IMG/VR virus record: IMGVR_UViG_3300028027_000190
Location: 1 to 27,564 of that record
DNA length: 27,564 bases
From: a virus
Strand: one strand, 5' to 3'
Shown here: positions 8,801-16,032 of the stretch, piece by piece
How positions within the stretch are numbered: the first letter of the stretch is position 1
Layout: every line of letters starts with the position of its first letter
Position numbers and translations under genes: made by a program
The notes under the pieces: model-generated
What the model was told of the DNA's origin: nothing
Databases searched by the model: none
Seen by the model: only the letters and a program-made list of their open reading frames with translations

Positions 8801-10739
8801 AACCAGTATCTTCAACGTAAAATTGATTTGAATATACTATCTGATATAGTGCCTTAGAAGGTTTTACTACAAACTTATATCTTTTAGCCCATGAAGGAGC
8901 TAAATTATTTATAGTAGCTACAATATAATTCTTTTTTTCTGATGCTGATGCTGGAATAAATACAGTATTTAATTTAGATACAAGTGCAGTAGAGCTTCTT
9001 AAATATTCGTCCATATATACAATTCCAACCTCGTAATCTCTATTACTATGAAGACTTCTTCTAGATCCTATTTTTGAAAAAGCAGGAGAAAAAGATGAAT
9101 TATTAAAATATTCATAAGCATAAAAATATGTCCCAACATTATCAGGATCTTCAACTCTAAATTTAACAGCTGGTACTTGAATTTGTATTATATTAGATCC
9201 AACTGAAGATGTTATAGTAAAACCACCATTTATACCAGTAATCCCACTATCAATATCTTGCCATGCACCAAATGGAGGATATGCTCCTTTTGCAACTATA
9301 GAACAATTAAATTGATCGGTAATAGAAAATTCATTACAACTATTAACATATGTTTCGTGTGTGTATATTGCATCTACAAACTCGTCACTTGTAGCAAGGT
9401 CATATACACTCGTATAATTTCTTCTTAATGTAAATATAAAATCATTTTGAAACTCATTTCTAGGAGCGGGTTCAGTAGGTGGATTATCATAATCTACATA
9501 TCCAGAAAACGTTTCGTGTTGTAAATTAAATTCCATTGAAAATAATGAACCCTCAGTTAACTCAATTCCAGTTAAATCTACTGAAACACTTGAATTTTCA
9601 GAAGTAATAGTATTATCTGGATCAATTGTATAGTTAATACCGTTTGTTATCTCATAAGGTAGTTCTACATATCCTATATCCTCACTAACTACATTTAAAT
9701 CATAATCTAATTCAGTATCAATATTATATCCATCAATATAGTTTCCGTATATAAGCCTATTCCCCATTACGGTTTGAGACTTGGCAGTTCTTGGAACATT
9801 ATCATATAGCCTAAGCAACTCACTCTCGGTAAGTGTAGTGTATATTTTTCTATTGTTAAATTCAATACTTTGAATTACATTATCTAACCATCCCTGTTCA
9901 GACTTATCATATCTTTCAATTACATTTATAATATTAGAATCAGACAGTTTAAAACATAAATCAATTCCAATTACATTATAATCTCCAGTATAAAATGAAA
10001 TATCAACAGTATTAAATATATTCTGCATAGACTGATTAGTATATGTAGAATAATCTAATTCAAAGTTACCAGGTTCAAATGCTATCTCACTAAATTGAGA
10101 TAAGGCACTATACTCATTATCCTTGTACTTGTATCTATAAGCAAATGATATAAATCTTTCATTCATATAATTCTCCTCTCCAGCTTGATTATAAAGCTGT
10201 AGCGAAGGAGCTTCTAATGGAGGCGCAACAATAACCGAAATATCATCTTCAGTTATTTCATCAACAGATAGTATAGGTTGTGGATAGCTTCTTGTTACAT
10301 TTATTTTTCTTGGAGGATTTAAATTATCGGTCCAAAATAATAAGTCATCAATCTTATTTATACCATTTATAAGGTAATCTGTGCTAAAATTTAAAACAGA
10401 TGTAGATACTATATGGTATACTATTACGTTATTGTTGGTGTTATAAGATAAAATAATATCTACATTACCAGGATCACAGACAAACCAATATAGAGTTTCA
10501 TTAGATCCATCCTCATAAGAACCAATACACTTGGCGTTTTCGCTAATAGGAACTCCTTGATATAAAATGCTTGTAAGTTTAGTATTTCCCTTTGAATTTT
10601 CTAAGGCTCCAACGCTATTTCCTTCACTTGATCCAATTCTAATATTTAATGCGTCAATATATTGACCAGGAGGAACAATCCTCTCGTCAAAATCTTTATT
10701 CATTTTTCCAGCTAAGAAGTTTACCTCAACGTTTGCCAT
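5808..10739 (-). CDS. Long tail-hub ('muzzle/stabilisation'-type) protein with C-terminal FISUMP domain
   Basis: This 1643-residue protein is the largest in the window. It opens with VNFLAGKMNKDFDERIVPPG and then a YIDALNIRIGSSEGNSVG segment, which I associate with the long tail stabilisation/muzzle proteins of crAss-like and related podoviruses (P22 gp10-like position). Most of the length is Asn/Asp/Tyr/Ser-rich beta structure. From about residue 1463 to the end is a FISUMP-type domain (fibrobacter succinogenes major paralogous domain, C-type-lectin-like fold). It is marked by NWYAVNDPRGLAPIGYHVPT, DAEWTVLTDYLGG, ALPGGFR, GFWWSSSQ and the terminal GYSVRLIKD. FISUMP domains are known targets of diversity-generating retroelements, and the last ~50 codons here show a matching codon signature (see the separate entry). 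The likely role is to close and extend the tail and to present a host-binding domain. The function is inferred from size, position and domain. Confidence 0.8.
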   Translation of the reverse strand: MANVEVNFLAGKMNKDFDERIVPPGQYIDALNIRIGSSEGNSVGALENSKGNTKLTSILYQGVPISENAKCIGSYEDGSNETLYWFVCDPGNVDIILSYNTNNNVIVYHIVSTSVLNFSTDYLINGINKIDDLLFWTDNLNPPRKINVTRSYPQPILSVDEITEDDISVIVAPPLEAPSLQLYNQAGEENYMNERFISFAYRYKYKDNEYSALSQFSEIAFEPGNFELDYSTYTNQSMQNIFNTVDISFYTGDYNVIGIDLCFKLSDSNIINVIERYDKSEQGWLDNVIQSIEFNNRKIYTTLTESELLRLYDNVPRTAKSQTVMGNRLIYGNYIDGYNIDTELDYDLNVVSEDIGYVELPYEITNGINYTIDPDNTITSENSSVSVDLTGIELTEGSLFSMEFNLQHETFSGYVDYDNPPTEPAPRNEFQNDFIFTLRRNYTSVYDLATSDEFVDAIYTHETYVNSCNEFSITDQFNCSIVAKGAYPPFGAWQDIDSGITGINGGFTITSSVGSNIIQIQVPAVKFRVEDPDNVGTYFYAYEYFNNSSFSPAFSKIGSRRSLHSNRDYEVGIVYMDEYLRSSTALVSKLNTVFIPASASEKKNYIVATINNLAPSWAKRYKFVVKPSKALYQIVYSNQFYVEDTGLTWFKLEGDNRSKVQENSTLIVKSDTNGVLDSLVKTKVLELKSQPNKFITGNVNEAGVEIIEPAGLYMALKVSNFAAEYKPNSYVDFGLKQTGKTTLYPCSIDNPAYISVTETPLITPYIPYDIPAGSRIHIFIDLKRNGRGSNCGSSNYIFDKTFTSSQDYDNLYDFVQGDNIDFGSGTYTGGEEPNENDQNPALETFNPTCTTNNCHLPFIQNHNQYEFQENATTGELWLVVTTGTPDCGGINPKYSRTTIQIQVQRATSLMVFETEAQDSDGEIYYEGSDNFTIIDGLHTGNVSNQTISTPAVVDLNFFNCFSFGNGVESYKINDSLVGAPFYLGSRVTAVSQEEFKEADRYAGLTYSGVYNAETNLNKLNEFNLALSNWKDCEKSFGPINKLFARKTDLLVLQEDKISYVLSGKNLLSDAAAGGAITSIPEVLGTQMSRVENYGISNNPESFASRGSEVFFTDAKRNAVLNLKGSSGANAQSYAGEQLEVISNFGLKNWFRDEFKSTFNNQKIGGFDPYMNEYVISTNNQLNPITPDIYECNTTISRQSVFDTYTYDVEVGTSLGDVNIDYDFPVGSANITVIYNTVEIINEEITGTGSINFYKDLINTTRITIIIECLEESSYILTTNCPFIEDLTLVRIVYNSPASEGQTIHNNFNWSLDGVSSVYNVDYVFLESDGVSLYDLMTGQPSVGVIPVNGSTVKMQSDKFITDNFIFNTEKNNFKYLASNTLYSDKDTLYPLLNTATPILNPSTGIYESSFIYDNTLGNKYLYLVWDYTESFDFDLCYDLNSSLLACDCNECIDCISGDPILIADYEWENCNLDVTTYSNGDPIPQVTDPTVWESLTTGAWCYYDNDPANGPTYGKLYNWYAVNDPRGLAPIGYHVPTDAEWTVLTDYLGGATVAGGKMKEAGLCHWLTPNIDATNESLITALPGGFRYLNGTFYNIGIYGFWWSSSQDISTLPWFRGLNYNTGGVFINYGDKTYGYSVRLIKD
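5844..5993 (-). other. Candidate DGR variable region in the FISUMP domain
   Basis: Fifty codons covering residues about 1583-1632 of the tail protein. Seventeen end in C: CGC, TAC, AAC, GGC, TTC, GAC and CTC types. All of these are reachable from AAC by changing only the two adenines. In the ~40 codons just before, I count a single C-ending codon (GAC). Local G+C rises to about 45% over 5881-6000, against about 23-33% in neighbouring lines. The position also fits, because DGR variable regions normally lie at the 3' end of the target gene within a C-type-lectin-like fold. The template repeat and reverse transcriptase are not in this window, so this remains a candidate. Confidence 0.5.
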
Positions 10740-10740
10740 A

Positions 10741-11658
10741 TTATTTTATCCATTTGTCTTTACCTCTCAGATTCATCAATAATCTTCCAGGATGCATATT
10801 GCTCAATCTTATTTTTGCATTCCTTAAAAGGGCTGTTTTATCCTTCTTAGCACGTTGTACGACATATTCTTGAACCCCTGTTTTGTTATTTAATACTGCA
10901 TACTTCATATATGCGTACATAAACTCTTCAGCAAGTTTATTTACCTGAACCTCAGAATCATCTCCGCCTTCCATTCCATCAGAAATATATTCTAAAATAC
11001 ATAACTCACCAGCCATTCCAGAACTAAAATTAATTACCCCTGATTGCTTATCGATTCTGTATGTAGGATTTGAATTTGCTGTCTCTGTGTTTAAACCAAA
11101 ACGAGAACCAACATTATAGTCGAAGTACCATCTTCCATCAATATTATATCCCTCTCTACCAGAAAATTTACCCTCTCCTAGATATATTGTTCTTACCTGA
11201 TCATTGATTCTATCATAATCTAATATAGATGTTCCTTCTAAAACATCGCCATCCTGGTCAAATAATACTCTACAGTTATTATCTTGTAAATAACTATTAC
11301 TATAATTCGCCTGTATATTTTCAGAAAGAGGTCTAAGTATTCCATTCTTGTATAAAGACATTCTAACATAGTTAACATAATTGTTTGGAAGAACAAATTT
11401 TAAATCATCACAAATACTTATCTCAAGAATCTTTATCTCCTTTAACGCATCGTAATTTATCTCTTGAATACCACGTTTAGCGTGGAATAAGATATTATAT
11501 TTACTAACATTATTTATTAATTTGTCGTTTCCAACATACATCAACATGAAGTTATTTACTAAATCAGATAATGATATATATTGATAAGAACCCCAGTTTT
11601 CATTCTCAGGATTTGTACCAGAGTTTTCATAGTATTGATAACCGTTTAAGTAAGCCAT
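10741..11658 (-). CDS. Head-tail connector/tail adaptor-like structural protein, 305 aa
   Basis: A longer frame opens at 11715, but the ATG at 11658 (MAYLNGYQYYENSG) is the better start. It lies one base after the stop of the preceding gene, and the extra 19 residues are low-complexity and would need a 56-base overlap. Early segments include YISLSDLVNNFMLMYVGNDK and NILFHAKRGIQEINYDALKE. Beta-rich segments follow (LKFVLPNNYVNYVRMSLYKN, CRVLFDQDGDVLEGTS). The C-terminal helix carries many basic residues (VVQRAKKDKTALLRNAKIRL, ending HPGRLLMNLRGKDKWIK). This layout resembles podovirus adaptor/gatekeeper proteins between portal and tail. It sits between a second adaptor-like gene and the long tail protein. 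The family is not certain. Confidence 0.7.
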   Translation of the reverse strand: MAYLNGYQYYENSGTNPENENWGSYQYISLSDLVNNFMLMYVGNDKLINNVSKYNILFHAKRGIQEINYDALKEIKILEISICDDLKFVLPNNYVNYVRMSLYKNGILRPLSENIQANYSNSYLQDNNCRVLFDQDGDVLEGTSILDYDRINDQVRTIYLGEGKFSGREGYNIDGRWYFDYNVGSRFGLNTETANSNPTYRIDKQSGVINFSSGMAGELCILEYISDGMEGGDDSEVQVNKLAEEFMYAYMKYAVLNNKTGVQEYVVQRAKKDKTALLRNAKIRLSNMHPGRLLMNLRGKDKWIK

Positions 11659-11659
11659 A

Positions 11660-12358
11660 TTATCCCTCTGTTTGTTTGTTAGTAGTTTCTTCTGAAGTAG
11701 CAAAATTATACACATCAGCCTCTCTAATAGATATACCAGCGTATTGTAGTATTTTAGATATCAATAATGGCTCGTCAGAGTACGGTATCTCAAAATCTTG
11801 ATAATCTAAAGAAGATTGATCAAATAGAGGTGTTCCTCCTACGATAAGCGTATAAGTCCACTTAGGATCCTTTGGCATTCTAACATACTGAGCACTTACT
11901 AATGAATCAATGGTGCTTGGGTATATCGTCAATGACGCACCTTCCATAGAGTATACAGGGAACATAGTAGATGGACTTGTAAGATTTGATGATAACAAGT
12001 ACATCAACTTGTCTTGAGTAACTCTATCTATCTCCTTTGTATTATTATATCTAATAGAATTTAAGTAGTAATAATCAGTAGGTATATCAAATGTACCAGA
12101 TGGTAAATCATATGCCAATGTAGCCGTTGTTGAAAAAATATCAATAGTTTCCTCTAATGATTTTACTATATCAGAATATCCGCTTCCAGACATTCTAGCA
12201 TTCTGCTTAACTACCCAATTATTGTACTGGTAAAAGTAGTTCTCAAATATATCTAACTGAGCCTGTTTCGCATATAAGTTAAAATCATCAGGTGTGATAT
12301 ACCCAAAGTTATTCTTATTAATCACAGACAATACAGTATTTCTAACCGAATTTATCAT
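11660..12358 (-). CDS. Tail adaptor / head-completion-like protein, 232 aa
   Basis: The N-terminal half is helical and contains ITPDDFNLYAKQAQLDIFEN plus YFYQYNNWVVKQNARMSGSG. The middle has the strand pattern YDLPSGTFDIPTDYYYLNSI, and the second half has a strand-rich segment ending in YVRMPKDPKWTY. This N-terminal helix bundle followed by a beta insertion ('few residues from a plastic-like DFNLYAKQAQ helix, then FDIPTDYYYLNSIRY') resembles podovirus adaptor proteins (T7 gp11/P22 gp4 position). It is the first gene after a terminator and a promoter-like TATCTTTG, so it probably begins its own transcript for the connector and tail genes. Assignment is by fold impression and gene order. A ring or adaptor function is the most likely reading. 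Confidence 0.65.
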   Translation of the reverse strand: MINSVRNTVLSVINKNNFGYITPDDFNLYAKQAQLDIFENYFYQYNNWVVKQNARMSGSGYSDIVKSLEETIDIFSTTATLAYDLPSGTFDIPTDYYYLNSIRYNNTKEIDRVTQDKLMYLLSSNLTSPSTMFPVYSMEGASLTIYPSTIDSLVSAQYVRMPKDPKWTYTLIVGGTPLFDQSSLDYQDFEIPYSDEPLLISKILQYAGISIREADVYNFATSEETTNKQTEG

Positions 12359-12373
12359 TTATAAAACTTTTTA

Positions 12374-12381
12374 CAAAGATA
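12374..12381 (-). promoter_or_regulatory. Bacteroidetes-type -7 promoter element opening the tail operon
   Basis: TATCTTTG on the minus strand matches TAnnTTTG. It lies between a rho-independent terminator (12384-12414) and the ATG at 12358, with 15 bases to the start codon. A promoter directly behind a terminator, in one of the largest gaps of the window, is the natural place for a new transcript. A clear -33 element is not seen, because that position falls in the terminator hairpin. Confidence 0.6.
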
Positions 12382-12383
12382 CT

Positions 12384-12414
12384 AAAAAAAAGCACCCTAT
12401 TTTTTAGGGTGCTT
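12384..12414 (-). terminator. Rho-independent terminator after the 244-aa gene
   Basis: On the minus strand a 10-bp perfect stem (AAGCACCCTA with TAGGGTGCTT) encloses a five-base A loop and is followed by a run of Ts. It starts six bases after the stop of the gene at 12421-13155. This separates the head genes from the connector and tail genes. Confidence 0.85.
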
Positions 12415-12420
12415 ATTAAT

Positions 12421-13155
12421 TTATTTAACGTGATTCTCTAGTAGTCGTAAGACCTCTAGTCCCTCATCTGTCTGAAGATAAGACGCTAATATGTAAATAT
12501 GATTTTCTCCGAATGGTACGGTAAGAACTTTCTTTTTATTAGAAGGTAAGTTATAATAAACATCTCTACCTTTATTTTTCAGTCTTAATATATCGTACTC
12601 AAAGAATTTGGCACAAGTATTCTGAAGTTGAAGCATTGGATCGTTCAACATCTCTAAGAACTGCATTGGATTTCTTCTAGCATATACAAAAACATCTCGC
12701 TTTAATTCAGCAGTAGACATCTTCTCAATTTTAGATCCAAGTAATACACGAGCTACAGCCTCAAGTAAGTCTAAACTTAAATCTCTTGCTGCAATTTGCG
12801 CATCTAATTCAGCAGATAACTGCTCTACATCAGAATTCGCATCCTTCTCTGTATTAACCTCTTCGAATATTGATCCATTAGCTGGATGAATTTCTAAGAA
12901 TTTTTGTAAAACTGGATTATTTTTAGGAACACTTAGTGCTCCATCCACAAAGATAATAGGTTCTAAAATAGCATTTCCATCCTGCTCATCCTCAAATGGG
13001 CTCTTTTGGTTTCTTGCATATCGTAACGCTCTTTGTGAAGTTCCATCAAAGTGCAATAATGCAGCTCTGTGGGTATTTCTTGATGCCAACATATAAGTAA
13101 GTGGTGTACTCTTTTTCTTTAGGATATATACTTTATCCGTTAATTCATTTTTCAT
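12421..13155 (-). CDS. Conserved head-region protein of unknown function, 244 aa
   Basis: The N-terminal ~80 residues contain STPLTYMLASRNTHRAALLH and ALRYARNQKSPFEDEQDGNA, followed by LEPIIFVDGALSVPKNNPVL and QKFLEIHPANGSIFEE. These look like a compact conserved module. Residues about 85-130 are a charged helix (Asp/Glu/Ala-rich, coiled-coil-like). The C-terminal half is helical and basic (YDILRLKNKGRDVYYNLPSN). I have an impression of similar proteins next to capsid genes in marine Bacteroidetes phages, but no known function. It is transcribed from readthrough past the capsid terminator and ends at its own terminator, so its level should be lower than that of the capsid protein. A head assembly or completion role is a guess from position. 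Confidence 0.7.
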   Translation of the reverse strand: MKNELTDKVYILKKKSTPLTYMLASRNTHRAALLHFDGTSQRALRYARNQKSPFEDEQDGNAILEPIIFVDGALSVPKNNPVLQKFLEIHPANGSIFEEVNTEKDANSDVEQLSAELDAQIAARDLSLDLLEAVARVLLGSKIEKMSTAELKRDVFVYARRNPMQFLEMLNDPMLQLQNTCAKFFEYDILRLKNKGRDVYYNLPSNKKKVLTVPFGENHIYILASYLQTDEGLEVLRLLENHVK

Positions 13156-13176
13156 TTTATAAGATTTAAATTATTT

Positions 13177-13213
13177 AAAAAAAATAACAGAGGGACACTG
13201 ATGTCCCTCTGTT
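13177..13213 (-). terminator. Strong rho-independent terminator after the capsid gene
   Basis: A perfect 12-bp stem (AACAGAGGGACA with TGTCCCTCTGTT) and a TCAG loop is followed on the minus strand by A and eight Ts. It begins 11 bases after the capsid stop. Terminators just after a capsid gene cap its abundant transcript and reduce expression of downstream genes. Confidence 0.9.
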
Positions 13214-13223
13214 AAGGTATTAA

Positions 13224-14618
13224 TTATGCTTCAAAGATGAAGAAGTTGTTTGCACCTAAAGTACATAAAGCTCTTTCAGATAAGAAGTGAACTTCCATAG
13301 CATCTAAGCTAGAAGTAGAAGCTCCACCAGCAGAACCAGTGATCCAAGTTTTGTAACGTCTGTCTTCAGTTTCAGAAGCTCTGTAACGTACGTGTAAGAA
13401 TGGACGTTTAGCGTTTTTACCAAGAACTTGGTCGTAAACTGTAGTAGAACCAGCTGGTACTAATACTCCATTAACAGAGCCACCTACAATACCACCTCTT
13501 AGTGTAGCATCGTTTAAGTATTTCCAGTCAGTTTTGTAGAAATCGTAACCTCTACGGAAACCTGTAAATCCTAAATTCAATGACATCTCTCTATCGTTGT
13601 CAAACAAACCGTAAGAAACTCCACCAGCAGCATTAGAAGATTGTGCTCCCAACATATCATCAACATCAAAAGAGAATTGACGGTTCAAGAACAATACATT
13701 TTCTTCAATAGCTCCTTGTTTGTCAAGTCTTTGGATAATAGCATCAAAATCAACTAAAGCAGTTGGATTTCCACCACCCCAAACATTTCCTCTATCATTG
13801 ATAGAATAAAACAAACCTTCAGAACCTTTATTTCCATAAACACTTTGAGTCGCAGCTCCAGAACCAGCTTCAGCAGGAACGGCTTCAATCATACTCATTT
13901 CTAAGTAGTCATCAAAACGCAAACGAGTTTCGTGCTCTGATTTAATGTACCATAAGTATCCAGTAGCTCCGTTTTCAGTAGTAACTTCTACCCATCCGAT
14001 TTGTGCCATATCTGAACCAGATACTGCATATTTATCTTTGATGATAATTGGGCTATTCTCGAAGATGTCATCAACTGACTCAAGAGATTCTTCCATTCCT
14101 TCAGTTCCTTTTTTGAATTCAGAACCATAAACAAATGCAGTAACAGTAGCTGTAATAGCAAATGCTTGACCAGTAGACTCGTAGAAAGCAACATCAAAAG
14201 TTCCAGCAGCGTAATCAACATCAGTAATGATTGCTTTGTTTGAATTAGCAGCAACTGCATTATCAGATAAGAAAACTGTTTGACCTTTTCTAAAAGCAAT
14301 ACTTCCAGATAATGTATCATTAACTGTAATTGTAGCTACATCAGCAGTTACAACAGCGTCAGTAGAACAATCTGCGTATTTAGTGTGTAAACGACCTTGT
14401 TCTGCCCATTTGATAAGGTCAGAGTTAGATGGCATTTCAGCTCCAACTGCTCTTAAGAAAGATGCAACTGAGCGATTTCCGTAACGTTCGAATTCTTTCT
14501 CGTAAGTATCAGGAAGATACTGGTTCAAGAAATTGAAATCTGTAATATAATTGGTTGAAAGAGTTTTTCTTTCAGCCGATGGGGTTAATGAAAACCCAGG
14601 TGTTGGCATTACTGACAT
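13224..14618 (-). CDS. Major capsid protein (HK97-fold type)
   Basis: The 464-residue size, the position after a scaffold-like gene and the strong terminator all fit a major capsid protein. The N-terminal arm is MSVMPTPGFSLTPSAERKTL, then FNFLNQYLPDTYEKEFERYG and SVASFLRAVGAEMPSNSDLI. Residues about 85-165 are a Thr/Val/Ala-rich beta region (VVTADVATITVNDTLSGSIA), probably an inserted surface domain. Helical and loop segments follow (GYLWYIKSEHETRLRFDDYL, WGGGNPTALVDFDAIIQRLD, NLGFTGFRRGYDFYKTDWKY). It ends in AMEVHFLSERALCTLGANNF. Codon use favours TTC, TAC, AAC and GAC, unlike most neighbours, as expected for a highly expressed gene. I see no cleavage site and no prohead protease in the window. 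The HK97 fold is known for tailed-phage capsids; the identification rests on context plus overall pattern. Confidence 0.85.
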   Translation of the reverse strand: MSVMPTPGFSLTPSAERKTLSTNYITDFNFLNQYLPDTYEKEFERYGNRSVASFLRAVGAEMPSNSDLIKWAEQGRLHTKYADCSTDAVVTADVATITVNDTLSGSIAFRKGQTVFLSDNAVAANSNKAIITDVDYAAGTFDVAFYESTGQAFAITATVTAFVYGSEFKKGTEGMEESLESVDDIFENSPIIIKDKYAVSGSDMAQIGWVEVTTENGATGYLWYIKSEHETRLRFDDYLEMSMIEAVPAEAGSGAATQSVYGNKGSEGLFYSINDRGNVWGGGNPTALVDFDAIIQRLDKQGAIEENVLFLNRQFSFDVDDMLGAQSSNAAGGVSYGLFDNDREMSLNLGFTGFRRGYDFYKTDWKYLNDATLRGGIVGGSVNGVLVPAGSTTVYDQVLGKNAKRPFLHVRYRASETEDRRYKTWITGSAGGASTSSLDAMEVHFLSERALCTLGANNFFIFEA

Positions 14619-14630
14619 AGTCTTTGTTTT

Positions 14631-15713
14631 TTATTGTTTATAACTTCTAATTTTTAGTCCTCTACCACTATCACTATCCGAAGCTGTAACTTTAAAACCT
14701 GATTGACTGCTAGACTGTGGTACACTACGTGTCTCCATATCTATATTCTTAATTTTTCTTGTGCTATCTAATAGCGCATCAGTCTTGCCCTGTTCATAAA
14801 AGAACTTAGCCATTTTCTCAGGATTCATAGCCGCTGCTAATGAACGATGATAACCCTTAGCATCTGATATTAGTCCATTCGCATCTAAGTGTTTAGATAT
14901 GAAGTTTGTAACATCTGATTGAGCATTCTTTAATTCTATAACATCTCCAGGTAAAAACGTTATACTCTTATCTCCAACATTGAACTCAAAACCTTTGAAC
15001 TCGTTAGAAAAAATTTCTTCAGTCTTTTTTTGAAAATATTCAGATTTTCTAGAACTCTCTTGCTGATAGGTCTGTGATTCTTGAACATATTTCTTGTAAG
15101 CATCGTAAGATTCTTTCTCATCATCTGAAACTAAACCACCTTTCGACTCGATAGGTATTTTATACGCTTCTTTTGAATCCTCAAAAAATTTCTTTGCCTT
15201 AGCAAGCTCTTTCTTCTTAGCAATCTCCTTCTTCTTAATGTCCTTTGGTTCATCAAGATCCTCATCATAAGCAAACTTATCCTCAATCATATACGCGATA
15301 TCATCTTGGTCTAAGTCTTCTTCTGTCTGAGAGTAGTACTCTGCTAATAATTGATCTGGATTTAAACTATCAAAGTCTCTACTTAACTTAGCAAAATCTT
15401 CGATACCTCTTCCAGTCTCTTTTTTATATTTGAAGTATGCAGATACGTCACCAGGTAACTCTTCTGCCTCTTCTCTTTTTTGAAGCAACTCATCAATAGA
15501 GTTAACCTCCTTATTGTATCTATTCTTAATATAAGAAAGAACATCTGAATCTCCGTATTCTGTAGTAACTACTTCTTCTGGAGTAATTACCACATCTGGA
15601 ACTAATGCTGGTTCCTGTAACGTTTCTTCGTGCTTATCTAAAAGCGTTTGTTCAATCTCTTGTACGGACTTCTGTTCGACAGCCCCCACTTCTTTTACTG
15701 TAAAATTTTCCAT
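14631..15713 (-). CDS. Scaffolding-like protein, 360 aa
   Basis: The protein is very rich in Glu, Lys, Asp and Ser with low hydrophobicity. Acidic stretches (residues about 90-150, EEAEELPGD and YSQTEEDLDQDDIAYMIEDK) alternate with a Lys-rich helix (KDIKKKEIAKKKELAKAKKF). After about residue 225 is a folded portion (FKGFEFNVGDKSITFLPGDV and SAMNP-type AAAMNPEKMAKFFYEQG). It ends in a short basic tail (GRGLKIRSYKQ). An acidic helical body and a basic C-terminal tail directly upstream of the capsid gene is the classic layout of phage scaffolding proteins, whose tail binds the inner capsid surface. It lies 12 bases before the capsid start. A promoter-like TAACTTTG precedes it, so scaffold and capsid could be expressed from it together. 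Confidence 0.7.
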   Translation of the reverse strand: MENFTVKEVGAVEQKSVQEIEQTLLDKHEETLQEPALVPDVVITPEEVVTTEYGDSDVLSYIKNRYNKEVNSIDELLQKREEAEELPGDVSAYFKYKKETGRGIEDFAKLSRDFDSLNPDQLLAEYYSQTEEDLDQDDIAYMIEDKFAYDEDLDEPKDIKKKEIAKKKELAKAKKFFEDSKEAYKIPIESKGGLVSDDEKESYDAYKKYVQESQTYQQESSRKSEYFQKKTEEIFSNEFKGFEFNVGDKSITFLPGDVIELKNAQSDVTNFISKHLDANGLISDAKGYHRSLAAAMNPEKMAKFFYEQGKTDALLDSTRKIKNIDMETRSVPQSSSQSGFKVTASDSDSGRGLKIRSYKQ

Positions 15714-15729
15714 TTGATTTAATTTTTTG

Positions 15730-15737
15730 CAAAGTTA
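15730..15737 (-). promoter_or_regulatory. Bacteroidetes-type -7 element before scaffold and capsid genes
   Basis: TAACTTTG on the minus strand matches TAnnTTTG and lies 16 bases before the ATG at 15713, in a gap of 46 bases. It would drive the scaffold and capsid genes up to the terminator at 13177-13213. No convincing -33 TTG is visible. Confidence 0.55.
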
Positions 15738-15759
15738 GTTATTTAATTCTTATGCTATA

Positions 15760-16032
15760 TTAGCAGTTCCACTTGTCTAATGCAAGTTTTTTTCTTGTAG
15801 GTTCACCATTAGGTTTCTTCATGGGTCCTGGCATTCCTGACATTCTACTACAGAAAGATTCTCTTCGTTTAGCGTCCTTACTTCCAGGTTTTAACTTAGA
15901 AGGTTTAGTCGTAACTGCGGTTTGAAGTTTTGATCCAGGATTTTCTTTTCTGTATGAAGCAACTCCCTTAGCATTTAAACCGCCTGTCTTACTTTTTCCC
16001 TCGGCTCTTTGCCAAGCTGCTGTTTTTGCCAT
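15760..16032 (-). CDS. Small basic conserved phage protein next to the portal (DUF6321-like)
   Basis: This 90-residue, Lys/Arg/Gly-rich protein has the pattern TAAWQRAEGKSKTGGLNAKG, then ASYRKENPGSKL and RRESFCSRMSGMPGPMKKPN, ending EPTRKKLALDKWNC. The combination 'WQR.EGKN..GGLNAKGRASY' with 'R.SF..RM..MPGP' belongs to a short family that I recall in many phages close to the portal or terminase, assigned from memory to DUF6321. Its function is unknown to me. Its charge and pairing with the portal suggest a nucleic-acid or portal contact. The start ATG overlaps the portal stop by one base (TAATG), implying translational coupling. Two cysteines (in SFCSRM and at the very end) are present, but no zinc motif is formed. 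Confidence 0.75.
   Translation of the reverse strand: MAKTAAWQRAEGKSKTGGLNAKGVASYRKENPGSKLQTAVTTKPSKLKPGSKDAKRRESFCSRMSGMPGPMKKPNGEPTRKKLALDKWNC

Noticed and set aside
13988-14320. Leu/Ser-rich 110-residue frame on the minus strand
   Set aside because: It is a different frame of the capsid gene, with low-complexity Leu runs and no independent start signal.
13224-14618. Capsid gene as a crAss-type capsid
   Set aside because: The N-terminal arm and length are not what I recall for crAss capsid proteins, so the phage family is not assigned from it.
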